DNA from: Azolla caroliniana
Taxonomy: Eukaryota > Polypodiophyta
NCBI GenBank assembly: GCA_043228905.1
Contig: JBHGNT010000012.1
Location: forward strand, 8,122,001 to 8,186,000
Length of the DNA: 64,000 nt
Direction: 5' to 3'
The notes under the pieces were generated by a model. That model was not told the DNA's origin, made no database searches, and worked only from the letters and a program-made list of their open reading frames with translations. Made by a program: the position numbers and the translations under genes. Shown here piece by piece: positions 33,201 through 45,000 of the stretch. The stretch's first letter is position 1; each line of letters starts with the position of its first letter.

Positions 33201-34711
33201 TTAGCTTCACTGAAATATCATCAGATCTTTATGATCACCTTCGAGGAAAGTATCCTGATGACAGTTATTTTGCAAAATACTGGGCAAGAGTTGAGTCTGG
33301 AACAGACACCACCACATCCTCGAAGGAATACTTCCACATTGCTAACGGTTTGCTCTACCGTAATGGGAAGGTTTGTGTTCCAGATTTACCCGAGGTCAAA
33401 AAGAGGATTCTTTTTGAATGCCATGATGCACCCTCAGCAGGGCACCCTGGAATACATCGTACACTCGTTCTCATCTCCACTCAATTTTATTGGCCTAAGA
33501 TGCGTCCTGACATACATAGCTATGTGACTAAATGTCACCAGTGTCAGGTTAACAAAGCCGAGCGACTTAAAGCCGCAGGACTTTTACATCCCTTGGACAT
33601 TCCCAATAATAAGTGGGAAAGTATATCCATGGATTTTATTGTTAGCCTTCCTCGCACCCAAAAAGGTCATGATGCCATCTGGGTTGTCGTTGATCGACTA
33701 ACTAAAATGGCCAGATTTATTGCTACTAAAACCACGGTAACAGCTCCTGAATTGGCTTACCAATTCGTTGACGAATTGTTTCGTTTTTATGGGTCACCGA
33801 TGGATATCGTGAGTGATCGAGATCCAAAGTTTACTAGTGACTTCTGGACACAAGTCTTTAAGAAGTTAGAAACTACGTTGAGCATGAGCTCCACGGATCA
33901 TCCTCAATCCGATGGACAGACAGAACGAGTAAATCAAATTATTGAGGACATGCTTCGAGCATACGTTGGTGCAAAACCAACAAAATGGGAACGTTATCTC
34001 CCAATTTTGGAGTTTGCTTATAACAGCTCCAAGCATACGTCGACGGGATATAGTCCTTTTATGTTGATGTATGGTTTTCAGCCACGAGCCCCGATTGATG
34101 TTACTATACATCATGATGAGTTGCGAAGTACGCAAAACTTCCTTCGGGATATGCAAGATATGTTGCATATTGCACGAGATAATATAAAAACAGCTCAAGA
34201 TAGAGCGCGTTTTTATGCCGATCATCATAGGCAACCTCGTGTATTCAACCCTGGACAGAAGGTATTTTTACGTGTACCTCACAATTCCAAGACATTGTCT
34301 ACGGGTAAGTGCGCTAAGTTAGCCCCACGATTTTGTGGACCTTTTACAGTCCTCAAACGCATTGGGTCATCAGCCTATCGTCTCGCTCTTCCCGATGGTG
34401 TCGGAATTCATCCAGTCTTTCATGTGAGTCGTCTAAAAGAACTTCTAGGTTCTGGCGACAATACAGTTACGACTGAAACTCTGGTTACTTCTGAAGAATT
34501 ATCTACTAAACCACATCTACCAGAAAGAATTCTCGATGTTAAAACAAAAAAATTACGTACTAAAGAAATCCGAGAATTTAAAATAAAATGGCTGGATAAA
34601 TCAATAAAAGATGCCACATGGGAACGCGAAACTACTCTTAGAACTAACTTCCCTAACTTTCCATTGCAAGAGTGCAATGTTTTAAAGAGGGGGAGTATGT
34701 TACGAGCATGA
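30278..34711 (+). CDS. Gypsy gag-pol polyprotein with C-terminal chromodomain, intact, 1477 residues
   Basis: Start at the first ATG after the leader. Order: Gag (about 1-270, with the WWRGL retrotransposon-gag region); CCHC knuckle [14 protein letters not shown] (from 280); protease FDSGSS (D359); reverse transcriptase with LDD (707-708); RNase H beginning around TDASD (859); integrase HHCC zinc-binding region (from H1049) and core D1119, D1180, E1216; chromodomain-like end (about 1415-1465, [10 protein letters not shown]... FKIKWLD... TWE). Integrase after RT-RNase H identifies Ty3/gypsy, and the chromodomain marks the chromovirus branch, which can steer integration to marked chromatin. No stop or frameshift. 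The last four codons and the stop lie inside the 3' LTR. Confidence 0.97.
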   Translation: MAQINDPMSSAQAEGTQGNPPGQMSTEMYLAQITQFLSFTAQQMTELRQSQSALEARVISLQRETNRPDERQGEPSFVVKPFTGDKKERTEEAICTWLGRWESHFELYPTPDSTKIAYVGRELGGKAAAWWRGLRTMGKLPDTWTDFVTVFKGQFLQPPSRTEAAQALMNLSSRKFSSLEDYVHHARTQIQKSGLEGDNWLIACFVNGIPNSDYHWIVHDKDPKSFEEAVEIVLRYQRTSKKDHNKPNEAPGTKQLQFVGKRKTPNEFLDRDCKRQHPFCVFCKKKGHTKDQCRKLQRKEHDNKAKAADHKGQIPNVLQVYTHHLSNCQCSFPHYVLGPNDLLRANGYINGSPVQFLFDSGSSHNFVNDRLVQIWGIQPTVSDHTYTVHLADGRVQYINGAIHSLGISIDTYIEEVDFHVMNLCTTDVIMGYPWFYNKNSSLFIDWVRHSISFVLNDCTHFIQCVKKQSLSIVSSCPSISELSCSTLFYCVLDPDIHVYNIDNVPIQLTYFEQQQLDEIINDFHDVFPSELPDGLPPKRNIDHRIDIVPGVAPISIPPYRLSQSEEDEVSKQLKDYLRMGYIRYSKSPWGAPVLLVKKKEGTWRMCINYRRLNKVTIKNSYPLPRADDLIDRLQGARYFTKLDLRTGYHQIRISEDDVPKTAFRTRYGHYEFLVMPFGLTNAPATFQQEMNDIFREQLGKFVVIFLDDILVYSRTLQEHARHVRFVLQTLRDKQFYAKISKCEFFKKSITYLGHLITERGVEIDPSRIEKIKLWPTLRNIREVRSFLGFVGFLRKSLRNYSQLTTPFTDLLKGQTRKSTKPIVWNATLDLAFKELKDLVCKAPSLLLPDPSKPFEVETDASDYAIGAVLYQDGKPIAFESKKLDSAQCRYTVQEKELFAVIHALKTWRHYLYGNHFVVTTDHESLKYFCDQQDLKGRKARWADLIQDFDFSIRYRKGSMNIVADALSRIREVNTLSFTEISSDLYDHLRGKYPDDSYFAKYWARVESGTDTTTSSKEYFHIANGLLYRNGKVCVPDLPEVKKRILFECHDAPSAGHPGIHRTLVLISTQFYWPKMRPDIHSYVTKCHQCQVNKAERLKAAGLLHPLDIPNNKWESISMDFIVSLPRTQKGHDAIWVVVDRLTKMARFIATKTTVTAPELAYQFVDELFRFYGSPMDIVSDRDPKFTSDFWTQVFKKLETTLSMSSTDHPQSDGQTERVNQIIEDMLRAYVGAKPTKWERYLPILEFAYNSSKHTSTGYSPFMLMYGFQPRAPIDVTIHHDELRSTQNFLRDMQDMLHIARDNIKTAQDRARFYADHHRQPRVFNPGQKVFLRVPHNSKTLSTGKCAKLAPRFCGPFTVLKRIGSSAYRLALPDGVGIHPVFHVSRLKELLGSGDNTVTTETLVTSEELSTKPHLPERILDVKTKKLRTKEIREFKIKWLDKSIKDATWERETTLRTNFPNFPLQECNVLKRGSMLRA
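34684..34695 (+). other. Polypurine tract of the gypsy element
   Basis: AAAGAGGGGGAG immediately before the 3' LTR. It lies within the final codons of gag-pol. Confidence 0.88.
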
Positions 34712-35151
34712 CCATATAATATCCCGTGGTAAGAATTTACCGTAGTAATCTATACACGTGGATAAGTGTGAGGGTTAAATGAGAGTGTAAAGAAGGGGAG
34801 GATTACTTTTATCCTCGGGATTGAGACAACCCATTAGGTCAAGTGTGAACTTGCCTGGGGGCCTTGGGTATCGCTATAAATAAGAGGCCTAGCTACCCTC
34901 ATTTGATCATCTTTTGACTACATCGAGACTCTGCTCGTGTGGTGGGTCAACTCTTGTAGCGAGCGCGCCAGCACCAGGTACGACTCGACGCCACGGCGGT
35001 GGTATGGGACGCCGATCGAGGCTCGAGTCCGTCTCGATCCCTTCGCTCGGGGGTGGTCGGGTGGATCGGCACCCTTCTTTCTCTTTCTCCTTTCTATCTT
35101 TCAATTCTTTATCCTTATCTTAAGCTTACATTAGTGCTATGATCTATAATA
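34698..35151 (+). repeat. 3' LTR of the gypsy element
   Basis: 454 bp, differing from the 5' LTR only at 34977. It contains the gag-pol stop codon (34709-34711) and is followed by ATACC (35152-35156). Confidence 0.93.
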
Positions 35152-35156
35152 ATACC

Positions 35157-36647
35157 CATGTGTGTGTGTGTGTGTGTGTGTTCGTAAACCACACCATTTC
35201 AGTATTGGTGGCACCAGGTGTCAACGGCAACACAACATTGGCCTCCAGTAAGCCACACATCCTCTGGAATATGCCTTGGAATCAGGCATCCTCTTCTATT
35301 GCAATACATTGTTCATAATCATAGCCTCCTTGATCGTCATCATGACTTTCAAGAGTTGGAATAGGTAACTTCATTGTTCACTTCTTAAAGATCTTTGCGT
35401 GGTGTCTCACAATCAAAACTCAAAGAAGTGTACCGTCTAGTTTGTTGTATTGATATGTCCCATTTTCATAAGCATACGGTAGTTAGTCCCTTTTTTTATA
35501 GTGAAACTCCTTAAGCTCCCAAACTACCACATGTTCCCATGGGTCACAATTCCTAATGGTTTTGTCCCAAGATTATGCCTTCAATTTTGATTCCTTAAGT
35601 TTATGTCCATTGTATCTTCAGCATTAAGGAATGAAATACAAAACTTTTGAAGGTGGGTTTGACCATTTCCAAAACTTGACGTCCCTAATTTAATCCATAA
35701 TGAGTTTAATCACATCCCAAGTGGATACATTGCCAAATTCCTTGTTTATGTTAACTTGGAAATCTCGACAACAATGAGGGAGAAGTTCTCAATCACAATG
35801 GAAAGATTGAAAACAACGTTTCTAAGAACATCCAAATCGCAAGTTTCCATTTTGGGAATTTATGTATTAGTGTAGAAAGAGCATATCAAACAAAGGATGA
35901 TCATTTGTATCATATATATTGCCTAAATTACAAATCGTTTTAGAAAGATATGGATATTGCAAAAAAAATTACTAATCCCATATAATATCAATCTTTTAAT
36001 TGTTGCTTAGTAGAATTTTGACATATAATGTTAATCTTTTAGTTGTTGCTTAGAAGCAAATAGTTCATCTGAAATATCATCTAAATGTACATATAATCAA
36101 TGTAAGTGTTGTTGTGTTGTAACCAAGTACACCCCTTCGATATTTCTTGTATTTGACTCATAAAGGTTGAAAAATGAATAATGCAATGTTAATGTTTACA
36201 ATGAATAGGCAAAAAGATATATTTTGAGGCTTTATTCACTAATACATCAAGACCAATTCTTTGATATATTTGTGACTTACCTTACCTTACATGGGTTAGT
36301 AACACCTAAACAACCTATTTGTGTTATTGGACTTTCTTTGTGTCCGCTAATGAAATTTTTTAGCCCACAAATTTAGTTTCTCAATACTCATCCCCCAACT
36401 ATGTGACCAAGACATAGCCAATCTAATCTCCTAGATTACACTATATCAATAACAGTTTCTATTTGTGCTACAAGTTTTTGCAGAAATTTAAATGTTTCGC
36501 ATTTTGGCGACTTTTTTTGTTTGATATTTTTTGCCTCTTAGAATTTACTATGATTGAGATCTTATGAAAATCCATAACAAAACAAAGGTAAAACAAAACA
36601 TTACATGATTGCTCTAAGGATAAGTAAGAGACAAAGGGGATGTTGAA
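35157..36647. other. Intergenic, no gene recognised; (TG)n at 35159-35180
   Basis: Apart from the TG microsatellite directly after the gypsy element I see no coding region, RNA gene or clear element here. It is AT-rich throughout. Confidence 0.5.
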
Positions 36648-36664
36648 TTAATCACAAATCATTT
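36648..36664. repeat. Target site duplication of the young LINE (left copy)
   Basis: A 17 bp sequence beginning TTAATCACAAATC at 36648-36664 is repeated exactly at 42032-42048. The last bases merge with the poly(T), so 14-17 bp is the safe range. Duplications of this length are typical of LINE target-primed reverse transcription. Confidence 0.93.
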
Positions 36665-36855
36665 TTTTTTTTTTTTTTTTTCAAAGTAAAGCTACTTTCC
36701 CATTAGTTAGGAAGGATTATTACATAGAGTCTATAAGGAAATTTATACACACATCGGGGAGACTTCCTCCGATCAAGCCAAAGAAGATGAGCCACTTACA
36801 TTGCCTTGCGGCCTAACTTAATGTAAGAAGCTACCTATATCCAAGGCAATGCCCT

Positions 36856-39800
36856 TCAATGTGGCCTCGTACGAGTCGGCTCTTGGGGCCTACACCGAAA
36901 AGAGGGTGGCAGGTGAATAGGAAACAACCAGCGTGGGGGCTGGTAGTTCCACCTCGGGCCACTCCCGCCTTGCATCACCATAGGTGTGTTCCGCCATTTC
37001 TGCCAAAAGCGCAAACGGGCAGTGGTCACGTCGTTGGAGTGGCTGCAGATCTCTTCTAGTTGCCCTCGTAGGCAGCTGATAAGCGCGAACCATATGTCCA
37101 TGATCACTTCCTCCAGGGGGCGTACCGTACCTTGGAAGACCTTGAGGCAACGCGCTTTCCATATATACCACAAGGTGAAACCTGCGATCAACAACCAGAT
37201 TTCCGGAAACCTAGGGGATGCGGGCTGCAAGCCTCTTTCAAAACGGATCTTGACGATTTTGCCTCTCGTGCATACATAGCACCAACTATCCGCATTGACG
37301 GCGTCCGTCCACCCTTCGACCGAGTGATCAATCCATGCCGCAGCGCTCCACGAGGCTGTTCCTTCAACGTCACATGCCACAAGGAGGCGAGTCACTCTAT
37401 CCCATACCTTTTGAGCTTGAGGGCAATCCCACAAACAATGTCTCAGAGACTCATTAGGTAGAGAGCACAGTGGGCAGCCTAACGGGCCGCCCCGTTTATC
37501 TAACCATTCGCCAACGGGCACCACATTATGACCGATCTGCCACCAAAAGAGCTTGATCTTTTCAGGCATGTGGAGACGCCAAAGACCCTTCCAAAAGGCA
37601 ATGAGCGCCTCATCGGGGATGCCCAATGTTCGCCAGCCGTTGCGAAGGGGGTCGCCTCGCTGCAGTTGCAAAGTCCGCCCCAATTTAGTGGTGTAATCGA
37701 AGAAGTGGTGGAGTCTATCGTCATGTTTCCATCTGAAATCCCCGGGGTCCCAATCCAGATCGACAAGGGGACGACAACCGTATACCCTTAACCTCCAATG
37801 GGGTTCCACCGTAGCAACATCCGGGTCTGTCTTCCAGATGTTATCAATCTGTGCCACCACTCGGATTGGGTGCCAAGAGCCGCTGCTCTGGCTGTCCCCA
37901 AAAACTGTATCCCTCCCCGATCCGCTCATGCCCTTTAGCGCCTTGACCATTCCAGCCTCGTCAAAGAGACCGAACCATGCATGTTCTCTCGCCACCCCCA
38001 TCGGAACCCTGTCAACTGCCTCAGCTATCAGTCTCCGCATTTTCGTAGCTCCCTTGAGGGGGGGGAAAAGGACCTCTTGGGCTCTTCCTGAATCAGCCAT
38101 GCGTCTCCAATCGTCTATAGATAGGAGGCCTGTTTGTGCCAACTTTCCCCATGCTAGGCCCTTAAGTTGCCCTAGCATCGCGTTGTCATTCGTTCGCACA
38201 TGAGGATTCCAGAATAGTGGCTGTCTAGTCCATTCGGTCACTGTTTCCGGGGTGTGCTTGACCAAATGTTGTCGTATATGGCACCATGCCCGCAAGATGG
38301 AGTTCGTGACCCTATCCTCCGGATGGCAAGCCAGCCTGGGTGGGACTCCACTCGTGCAGCACCAATTCAAGGAGTCGGGCCAAGGCCTACCATACTTGGG
38401 AGTCCCTACTTGCAGCCTGTTGCGAAGAAGTACCTTCCAGCACCCCTTACCTGGCAGGAGGCAGCGAACCACCATTTTAGCCAGCAATGCACGACTCTGC
38501 ATTAAGGGGTCTATGAGGCCAAGCCCCCCTTTGGCCCGCGGTTGCGTTAACCAACACCATGAGACTCTGGCGGCAGCCCTTGGGTTGTCCTTACCTGACC
38601 ATATAAACCCCCTAATGGCAGCCTTAATCGCGTGCAAACCTGCAGGGTCCATAATCCAGCATGAGACTGAGTGCCACATGGTAGCGAGCAGCACTTGGTT
38701 CGCCACAAGGACCCTACCAGCGAAGGACAATTTTGATCTACTCCACTGGTTCAGCTTCTTACTTATTTTGGCTTGTACGTGGGCCAATTGAGCTCCCTTG
38801 GGGATTGACCTCCCCATCGTAAATCCAAGGTACTTGAAAGTCGTCCCACTAGGGACCCACGTAAAATCGGCATGGGGTTGCCATCTTGGTGTCTCCTGTT
38901 CGCTGAACCATAGACCTTGGGTTTTATTCCAATTGATCTTGGCACCAGCCGCTTGACAAAAGTCCTCGACAAGATGTTCAGCCTGCTGTAAATTCTCCTC
39001 ATCACCTTGCAAGAAAAGAACCGTATCGTCGGCATATTCAGATAACAGCAAATCTTCAGTCGCATTGGGGATGGGCAATCCCCGCAACCCGCTAGTTGGT
39101 GCTTGTAAGTAGGCGGAGAAAGCCTCGGTTATAAAGAGATAGAGATATGGGGCTAGGGGACAGCCTTGCCTCACTGAGCGTTGTAGTTGGAAGGCGGGTC
39201 CCCTAGATCCAGCCATCAGCACGCTACTCGTAGCTGTCCGATAGAGTGCAGAAGTGCAATTCCTCCATTTTTGAGGTAGGCCCAAAGCTCTCATCACATT
39301 TTCCAAGAAGGGCCATAACACTCTATCGTAGGCCTTCTCAAAGTCTAGCATCAGAATAGCCGAGCTCGATACGGAGCACCCGGCCAATGCCATAGCTTCC
39401 CAAAGAAGCAACACATTATCAAAGATACACCTGTTCTTGACAAACCCAGTTTGATTGTCGTGTATGATGTCCGGTAAGAAGCTTGCTAATCGCTGAGCAA
39501 GGACTTTAGCGAGTATCTTGTATGCCGTGTTAAGGATCGTGATTGGACGCCATTGGCGCAACTCTAGGCTTCGCTCTTGGGATTTGGGGATGAGATATAT
39601 CATCCCCTCAGCCAGACCATTCGGCATCTTTCCTGAGGACCAAATCTCTTGGAACCCGGCTTCCAAGGACGGGATAACACATTCCCAATGAATCTCGAAG
39701 AAATCTCGTGAGAGACCATCGGGACCAGGGCATGCACCCCTTCGCAATCCCCTAAGTGCCTCCGAGAGCTCTAAACGAGAGATGGGACTATCGAGCACAA

Positions 39801-41169
39801 CTTCCATCTCTTGGGTTACCTTGGGGTGAATGCAAGACATCACTCGATCAGCCAGCTCCGAGTTTTGCCGCACATGCGTAGGTGCGAGGAGGTCACGATA
39901 ATATTGTGTTGCCATTTCCAGAACCTCAGTCTTGTCCTCCGTTATTGAGCCGTCTGGTTTTCGCAGCCCGTGTATACGTCCACCACCACCCTTGGGTGCC
40001 TTGTAGTGAAAGAAATGTCGGTTGACCTTGTCGTCTTTTCTAGCCCACCATGCTGCGTTTCTTCGAAACAGCATTCGGTTCTTCTCCAAAGTCCTTTCTT
40101 GTACCTTCATCTTTGCTTCCTCTAGTTTAGCTCTAGACCATTTGCAACCAGGGTCTACCTGTAACAGCCGTTGCGCTGCCGCAACGGCCTTCCTTAATTT
40201 TGTTTCAATGGCTCTAACCTGTTGGAGGGCGCGCTTGGTCTCTTGTTGTAAAAAGGAGGACGAGCGGGCCAATTTTTCCTGCAGATCTTCGCTGGCTGAT
40301 TTACTGCCCATGGTGTCCTGCCATATACTCTGTAAACCGGCCTTCACCTCTTCACTCTTCATGATCTTTATGGGGATCTTTACATTGAGACTGCCCTTGC
40401 TATCGTTGGGTGGGTTAAGGTCTAGTGTCACCGGCTGATGATCTGAAAAGGTAAGGCCTGCCAAGATAGCAAAGGAGCCCCCGAGCTCTTCGAGGGATGA
40501 GCTGATGTATATGCGGTCTAGCCGTGCAAGACTACCGCCCCTAGCATTCCCGGCGGCTCTAGAAAAGTGCAGCGAATGTGAGCTTCGCCTAAGGGAAGAG
40601 CCCCATGTATCCTTCACCCCGATTTTGCCAATTAGGAAAGCCCATGAATCCAGCTCCGCACCATAAATAGGCCTCTGGGTCCCTCCTTTCCTATCTCCCA
40701 TGTGTTCAGTCATGTTGAAATCACCTGCCATTACCCAAGCCTCGACATTAGGTAATGTTGTCGCGAGCATCCTCCAAAAGATTGCTCTCTCGGGGGCTGA
40801 GTTAGGGGCATAAAGATTTAGCACCCCAATCTGTAGGCGATTCCATTTCAGAAGCACGTATAAGGCCCGACCCTCCACCAGCGTGCCAGATGATGTTACT
40901 TCGTATCGGGCCCTATCGCTGATCGAGATGCAGACCCCTCCTCTTCGGTGGAGGTCACCCTGCGCAGCCGACCACCATGTGGTCCACCCACCCGACAAGG
41001 GGTTTACTAAGCTCTGAGTTCGCTCTTGCGAGAGGTGGTGTTCCTGCAAAAGCAATATGTCAATATGGCCCCCTATATTAAGGGGATTCAACTCCTCCTG
41101 AAGTCTTCTACACTCTTGGTGTTGTCGGCCTCCACCAAGGCCCTGTACATTCCACGTTAGGATCCTCAT
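36856..41169 (-). CDS. LINE ORF2: endonuclease and reverse transcriptase, intact, 1437 residues
   Basis: Domains: APE-type endonuclease (about 1-250) with NVQGL, QEHH, GDFNM (149-153), LDRIYIS and SDHQPV; reverse transcriptase (about 480-760) with RPITILNTAYKILAK, QTGFVKNR, LDFEKAYDRV, RQGCPLAPYLY and the catalytic YADD (712-715); and a C-terminal zf-RVT zinc-binding region (about 1180-1290) with CPLCSLPNESLRHCLWDC. I see no RNase H domain. The enzyme nicks chromosomal DNA and copies its own RNA at the nick. Its ATG overlaps the ORF1 stop codon in an ATGA, suggesting translation by termination and reinitiation. No disabling change is seen, so it may still act in trans despite the truncated ORF1. 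Confidence 0.96.
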   Translation of the reverse strand: MRILTWNVQGLGGGRQHQECRRLQEELNPLNIGGHIDILLLQEHHLSQERTQSLVNPLSGGWTTWWSAAQGDLHRRGGVCISISDRARYEVTSSGTLVEGRALYVLLKWNRLQIGVLNLYAPNSAPERAIFWRMLATTLPNVEAWVMAGDFNMTEHMGDRKGGTQRPIYGAELDSWAFLIGKIGVKDTWGSSLRRSSHSLHFSRAAGNARGGSLARLDRIYISSSLEELGGSFAILAGLTFSDHQPVTLDLNPPNDSKGSLNVKIPIKIMKSEEVKAGLQSIWQDTMGSKSASEDLQEKLARSSSFLQQETKRALQQVRAIETKLRKAVAAAQRLLQVDPGCKWSRAKLEEAKMKVQERTLEKNRMLFRRNAAWWARKDDKVNRHFFHYKAPKGGGGRIHGLRKPDGSITEDKTEVLEMATQYYRDLLAPTHVRQNSELADRVMSCIHPKVTQEMEVVLDSPISRLELSEALRGLRRGACPGPDGLSRDFFEIHWECVIPSLEAGFQEIWSSGKMPNGLAEGMIYLIPKSQERSLELRQWRPITILNTAYKILAKVLAQRLASFLPDIIHDNQTGFVKNRCIFDNVLLLWEAMALAGCSVSSSAILMLDFEKAYDRVLWPFLENVMRALGLPQKWRNCTSALYRTATSSVLMAGSRGPAFQLQRSVRQGCPLAPYLYLFITEAFSAYLQAPTSGLRGLPIPNATEDLLLSEYADDTVLFLQGDEENLQQAEHLVEDFCQAAGAKINWNKTQGLWFSEQETPRWQPHADFTWVPSGTTFKYLGFTMGRSIPKGAQLAHVQAKISKKLNQWSRSKLSFAGRVLVANQVLLATMWHSVSCWIMDPAGLHAIKAAIRGFIWSGKDNPRAAARVSWCWLTQPRAKGGLGLIDPLMQSRALLAKMVVRCLLPGKGCWKVLLRNRLQVGTPKYGRPWPDSLNWCCTSGVPPRLACHPEDRVTNSILRAWCHIRQHLVKHTPETVTEWTRQPLFWNPHVRTNDNAMLGQLKGLAWGKLAQTGLLSIDDWRRMADSGRAQEVLFPPLKGATKMRRLIAEAVDRVPMGVAREHAWFGLFDEAGMVKALKGMSGSGRDTVFGDSQSSGSWHPIRVVAQIDNIWKTDPDVATVEPHWRLRVYGCRPLVDLDWDPGDFRWKHDDRLHHFFDYTTKLGRTLQLQRGDPLRNGWRTLGIPDEALIAFWKGLWRLHMPEKIKLFWWQIGHNVVPVGEWLDKRGGPLGCPLCSLPNESLRHCLWDCPQAQKVWDRVTRLLVACDVEGTASWSAAAWIDHSVEGWTDAVNADSWCYVCTRGKIVKIRFERGLQPASPRFPEIWLLIAGFTLWYIWKARCLKVFQGTVRPLEEVIMDIWFALISCLRGQLEEICSHSNDVTTARLRFWQKWRNTPMVMQGGSGPRWNYQPPRWLFPIHLPPSFRCRPQEPTRTRPH

Positions 41170-42029
41170 CCGAAAACGGTGACGTTGGCGCCCATGTTCG
41201 GGCCGATCTCCATGTCATGGGGCAAACTAACACCTGTTTCGGGGGGTATGGTCTCCACTGCAGGCTGCAAATCCCCTACAAGATTCTCAGCCGGTCGTTC
41301 TCGACCCGCTTCAAATAGATCCCGCGATACATTTGTGCTCCGAAGCGGTGGCACAACTTGCACCCCTCTATCTAACAGAGTCGTCGCCAAACCAGGTGTT
41401 GGTCTTCCTATCTTACCCTTTTCTTTGTCCTTGAGCTTGCCCGTCCGGATCCACGATTTCACTAATCTGAGGCCACTACCACATTCCCGCTCCACCGGGA
41501 GGGGGGGCTGTGCCAGCTTCTCTTCCGGGGTGGACGGTACAAGTTGGGGTTGCATCTCCATCGGGGTGGAGAACACGAGTTCGGGCTCCCGCGGGGGAAG
41601 GCGTGAGGAGTCACACGGGGACAGCATTGCTGCCAGCGTTGCTGGGTCGCCATCCCCTAACCCTTGAAGAAGTGTAAATCTGTTGGTAGCTCTCACCTGT
41701 AGGTCGGGTGCCTTGGCACTCCCGGAGAGGATCTTTACTCGTTTCAAGGGTTGCTCGTCCACGCTTGCTGGTGACAAGGTGGCAGGACTTCTTTCAAGGG
41801 GGAGGTCATGAAAGAGGGCGGGAGAGGAGGCACCTAGGCCTCCAAGTTTCCCCTTCTTCTTAACGGGTAGCCAAGGAGCTTCTTCACCCTTGGATGTCCC
41901 GACTTTGCCCGAGGGTCGTGGTCCCGAGCTTCCCTTTCCAATCTTACGAGGACACTCCTTAGCTAGGTGTCCTGTCTGTTTGCAAATGAAACACTGCCCC
42001 GGGAGTCCCTCAAAAACCACTTTTACCAC
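41166..42029 (-). CDS. LINE ORF1, N-terminally truncated (CCHC nucleic-acid-binding protein)
   Basis: An open frame of 287 codons that begins at the very 5' end of the inserted LINE, with no ATG near the start, so the amino-terminal part was lost on insertion. It opens with 'FEGLPGQCFICKQTGHLAKECPRK', a CCHC zinc knuckle of the type found in plant L1 ORF1 proteins after a DUF4283-like domain (not present here). The rest is low-complexity, proline- and charge-rich. ORF1 proteins bind LINE RNA. Its TGA (41168-41166) overlaps the ORF2 ATG by one codon position. Confidence 0.85.
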   Translation of the reverse strand: MVKVVFEGLPGQCFICKQTGHLAKECPRKIGKGSSGPRPSGKVGTSKGEEAPWLPVKKKGKLGGLGASSPALFHDLPLERSPATLSPASVDEQPLKRVKILSGSAKAPDLQVRATNRFTLLQGLGDGDPATLAAMLSPCDSSRLPPREPELVFSTPMEMQPQLVPSTPEEKLAQPPLPVERECGSGLRLVKSWIRTGKLKDKEKGKIGRPTPGLATTLLDRGVQVVPPLRSTNVSRDLFEAGRERPAENLVGDLQPAVETIPPETGVSLPHDMEIGPNMGANVTVFG

Positions 42030-42031
42030 TG

Positions 42032-42048
42032 TTAATCACAAATCATTT
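42032..42048. repeat. Target site duplication of the young LINE (right copy)
   Basis: Exact second copy of 36648-36664, directly at the truncated 5' end of the LINE. Confidence 0.93.
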
Positions 42049-45000
42049 GATGGTTGGTGCCCAAATAAGAAAATGTACAAAGAGTTAAAATAAGTGAAAA
42101 TATTACATGATATTCATACAAGAATCAAATAGTGGAAAGTTCTTATTGTTTACTTAGTAAAAACTTTACAACCCAACTTAACACTTTCAAGTATTTGAAA
42201 GTTTATAACAAACAAGTCTTCATTGTCGTCTATGATAAGCAAACCTTGTTTGAGAAATATACCATGGGAGAGTCCTCTCCTCAAATCATTAGGAACCTAT
42301 ATCTTCATGATAGGATAAATTTGAGTGGAGCTCGATATCTTCAAAAAGAGTTTTGCATAATTTTGCATCACAAAAAATGAATTATTTTAGAATAGGTAAC
42401 TCAAGGCCAAAACTTCCAATGGATATACATTTTGTTTTTATTTTTATTTTGTTCCCAAAAACAAAACTCATTCCGTTAGTTATAAAATTCTATAGCTGAG
42501 GATGTTTAATACAAATCCCAAAAAGGATTCGATAGTTCCATCTTATGTGGAGTCCCACTACCTCAAGAAAAGGAGAGGACAACCATTATTGGATGAAGGC
42601 TAATCATTGATTTTTTGGCTCCATGGGATCCACCCGTGATGCATTTGTCCAATGTGCAAGTTAGAAGAGAAAATGTGAGCTTGTTTCAAATTTAACCTTT
42701 TGCACAAAGGTATACTTGTCTGTCCAAACTTTGTGACCATTTATAACCTTTTTAGCACTCTTAGATGCTTGAACATTTTAAATATCCCGTTGTTGTATAT
42801 GAAGCTCTCACATCTACTTTTTCTATAAAAATGACGCATCAAAATTACAAATACTATAATACAAACACAAAGTAAATTCAGCATAAAAGGTCTAAGGATG
42901 AAGTTGAGATTACAAAGATGTACACATTTTAACACCTATTGCATGGTAAAATATACAACAAACCTTGGTTTCAAAAGGCATTAACTAATATACAACATAA
43001 TACAAATCATTCTTTTGAATTATTATGCACAAGCGAAACCAATTAGAAAACTTATACCTAAGCTTAACATTAATTTCTTGAGATTTCAAAAATTTCAAAA
43101 GTGTATCCTCACACGGATAGTGCAAAGTCTCCGGGTAAATTATGTAGAATGCTTAAAACTTCCTTCTATATTTTGAGCACTAATGAATTAAAAAATGTCA
43201 AGCTCAGTCATGGGAAATCATGCATGAGCCATAATTATAGCTTATGCCTCCTCGAGTTACTTTGCATAACAATATTCATGTTTCAAAGTCATCTTTGATA
43301 GATCTTCTACCTTGTCTCATCAAAACAGCCATTAACGTAATTCTAATTCATAAAAGTAATCTCGATGAAACCAAAATTAGTGAAAATTAAATTATGACAA
43401 ATTAGAATGTAACCATTGTTGCATTAGCACCACCATAATTACTAGAAATACCTAGTTAGTAGCACTAACTACATAGTATGACGTTAATATCATAATTTAA
43501 ACACGTGTTTTGTTTCTTATGTAATTAATTTTGATATTCTAATACTTTGCAAGTTCCTAATTGTGTCTTGCTTAATGGTTGATTGATTTTGTGCAAGTAA
43601 GATTTATTTATTTATTAGTAAAATCTCATTTTCGTATATGGTGGGAAACACCTCAATGGCCTTGCATTTTTGTTACTTCTCCAAAATAATTCTAGTCAAT
43701 TTTTGAAAGGCAAAAATAATGTAATTGCTCAAGCTCCCCACAAAACTACTTGAGATGGTTAATACAGGGCTTTCAAGAAAATAAAGCAAGCAAAATTTTG
43801 GATGTGCAAGGATGTCTACATGAACGATAGATGTGTCATGTGTTGTTCATGGATGCTCAAAATGGATCTTACATAGGAAAAAACGTACTTTTTAACGCTT
43901 GCCAACTTGGATCTACAGTTAGCCTTCATGAAAAAACATCTCACCTCACAAATTAATAAGCTCGCCTACCATTTTCCAACCAATGAAAGAACCCATGTGT
44001 TCACAATGCATGTGACTTTTTTCAGACACTAGGTACCCACAAGATTTGTTCAAAATGATATGAGAAATTGGGCTAACCTATGCTCATAGGATATCATTCC
44101 TAGCAAGAGATACATGTTAACTATAATTTAAAGTTACAACTATACATGATCCCACAATATTTACTCATGATGTACTTGCATTTAGTGCTTTGCTATCAAA
44201 ACTATCATTTTGGGCGACAAAGCTTGCATGTTTACTTCGTACCACTTTAAAAAGTATCATATTTTATGAAAGGTGAAGTGTACTTGACATCCTAAACGAT
44301 ATCATCACTTGTAGTGTACAAGACGTTCAAAATAGTAGCATCTAATAAATTCTTAGAGAATACGGATCTTTAATACAAGTTTTCAAATTTCTTTCTAGAG
44401 GAATTTTGACCATGTTCACGACAAGCCTTGTTGATGAGTGAAGTTCTAATGCATTTAATACATTCTCTTTAGTCCAAACATAACACTTAGCATGAACTCG
44501 TTTTAAGAAAATCGGAACGTCATAAAAGTTTGAGATATCTTATTAGATAGCCATAAATAATATACATGCACGTGTTCATATACCTATCTAACTCTATTCA
44601 CAATGATAACTACATAAATGGATAGAAAATGACAATATGAACAAACAAGTCCTAGGTGTATACTTTTGTTATCTTCATTAGGATTTTGATTATATTTATA
44701 GAACTACACAAATCATTGAAATCTTATTACCAAAATGTGTTATTAATAATTTTAGGCATCTAGAGCCCGATTTAATAAGGTTGGGGAAAAGGGGTCATCA
44801 TATCACAAGGCAAGAAGAAAGATAAATGCGTAATTCTAAGAGATTGTAAAGTTTATTTAAAATTTAAGAAATTTGAATAGAAAGAGATGCATGCACATCC
44901 AAGTTTTCCATTGAATCAAAACATAGATGTCTAATTCCAAGCACCTCATGTAACTAAAATATTGCTTTGGCTTCAAGCCTTTCCAACTTTTTATATAGTA

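Larger units (their letters stand above)
28138..35151 (+). mobile_element. Intact Ty3/gypsy LTR retrotransposon (chromovirus type)
   Basis: Complete element of 7014 bp: two 454 bp LTRs, primer binding site, 1.67 kb non-coding leader, one gag-pol frame ending in a chromodomain-like region, and a polypurine tract. The LTRs differ at one base (A at 28417, G at 34977), so the insertion is young. The LTR starts with TG but seems to end in TA rather than CA. It is potentially autonomous. Confidence 0.96.
36662..42031 (-). mobile_element. Young L1-type LINE, 5'-truncated in ORF1, ORF2 intact
   Basis: Minus-strand element of about 5.4 kb with a poly(A) tail (poly(T) at 36662-36682 on the plus strand), a 3' UTR (36683-36855), intact ORF2, and ORF1 cut at the 5' end. 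Perfect 17 bp target duplications show a single clean insertion. The 3' end sequence (TAACTAATGGGAAAGTAGCTT before the A tail) is shared with the fragment at 52377-52739. Confidence 0.95.

Noticed and set aside
41179-41667. 162-codon plus-strand frame opposite LINE ORF1
   Set aside because: Antisense shadow of the low-complexity ORF1 region.
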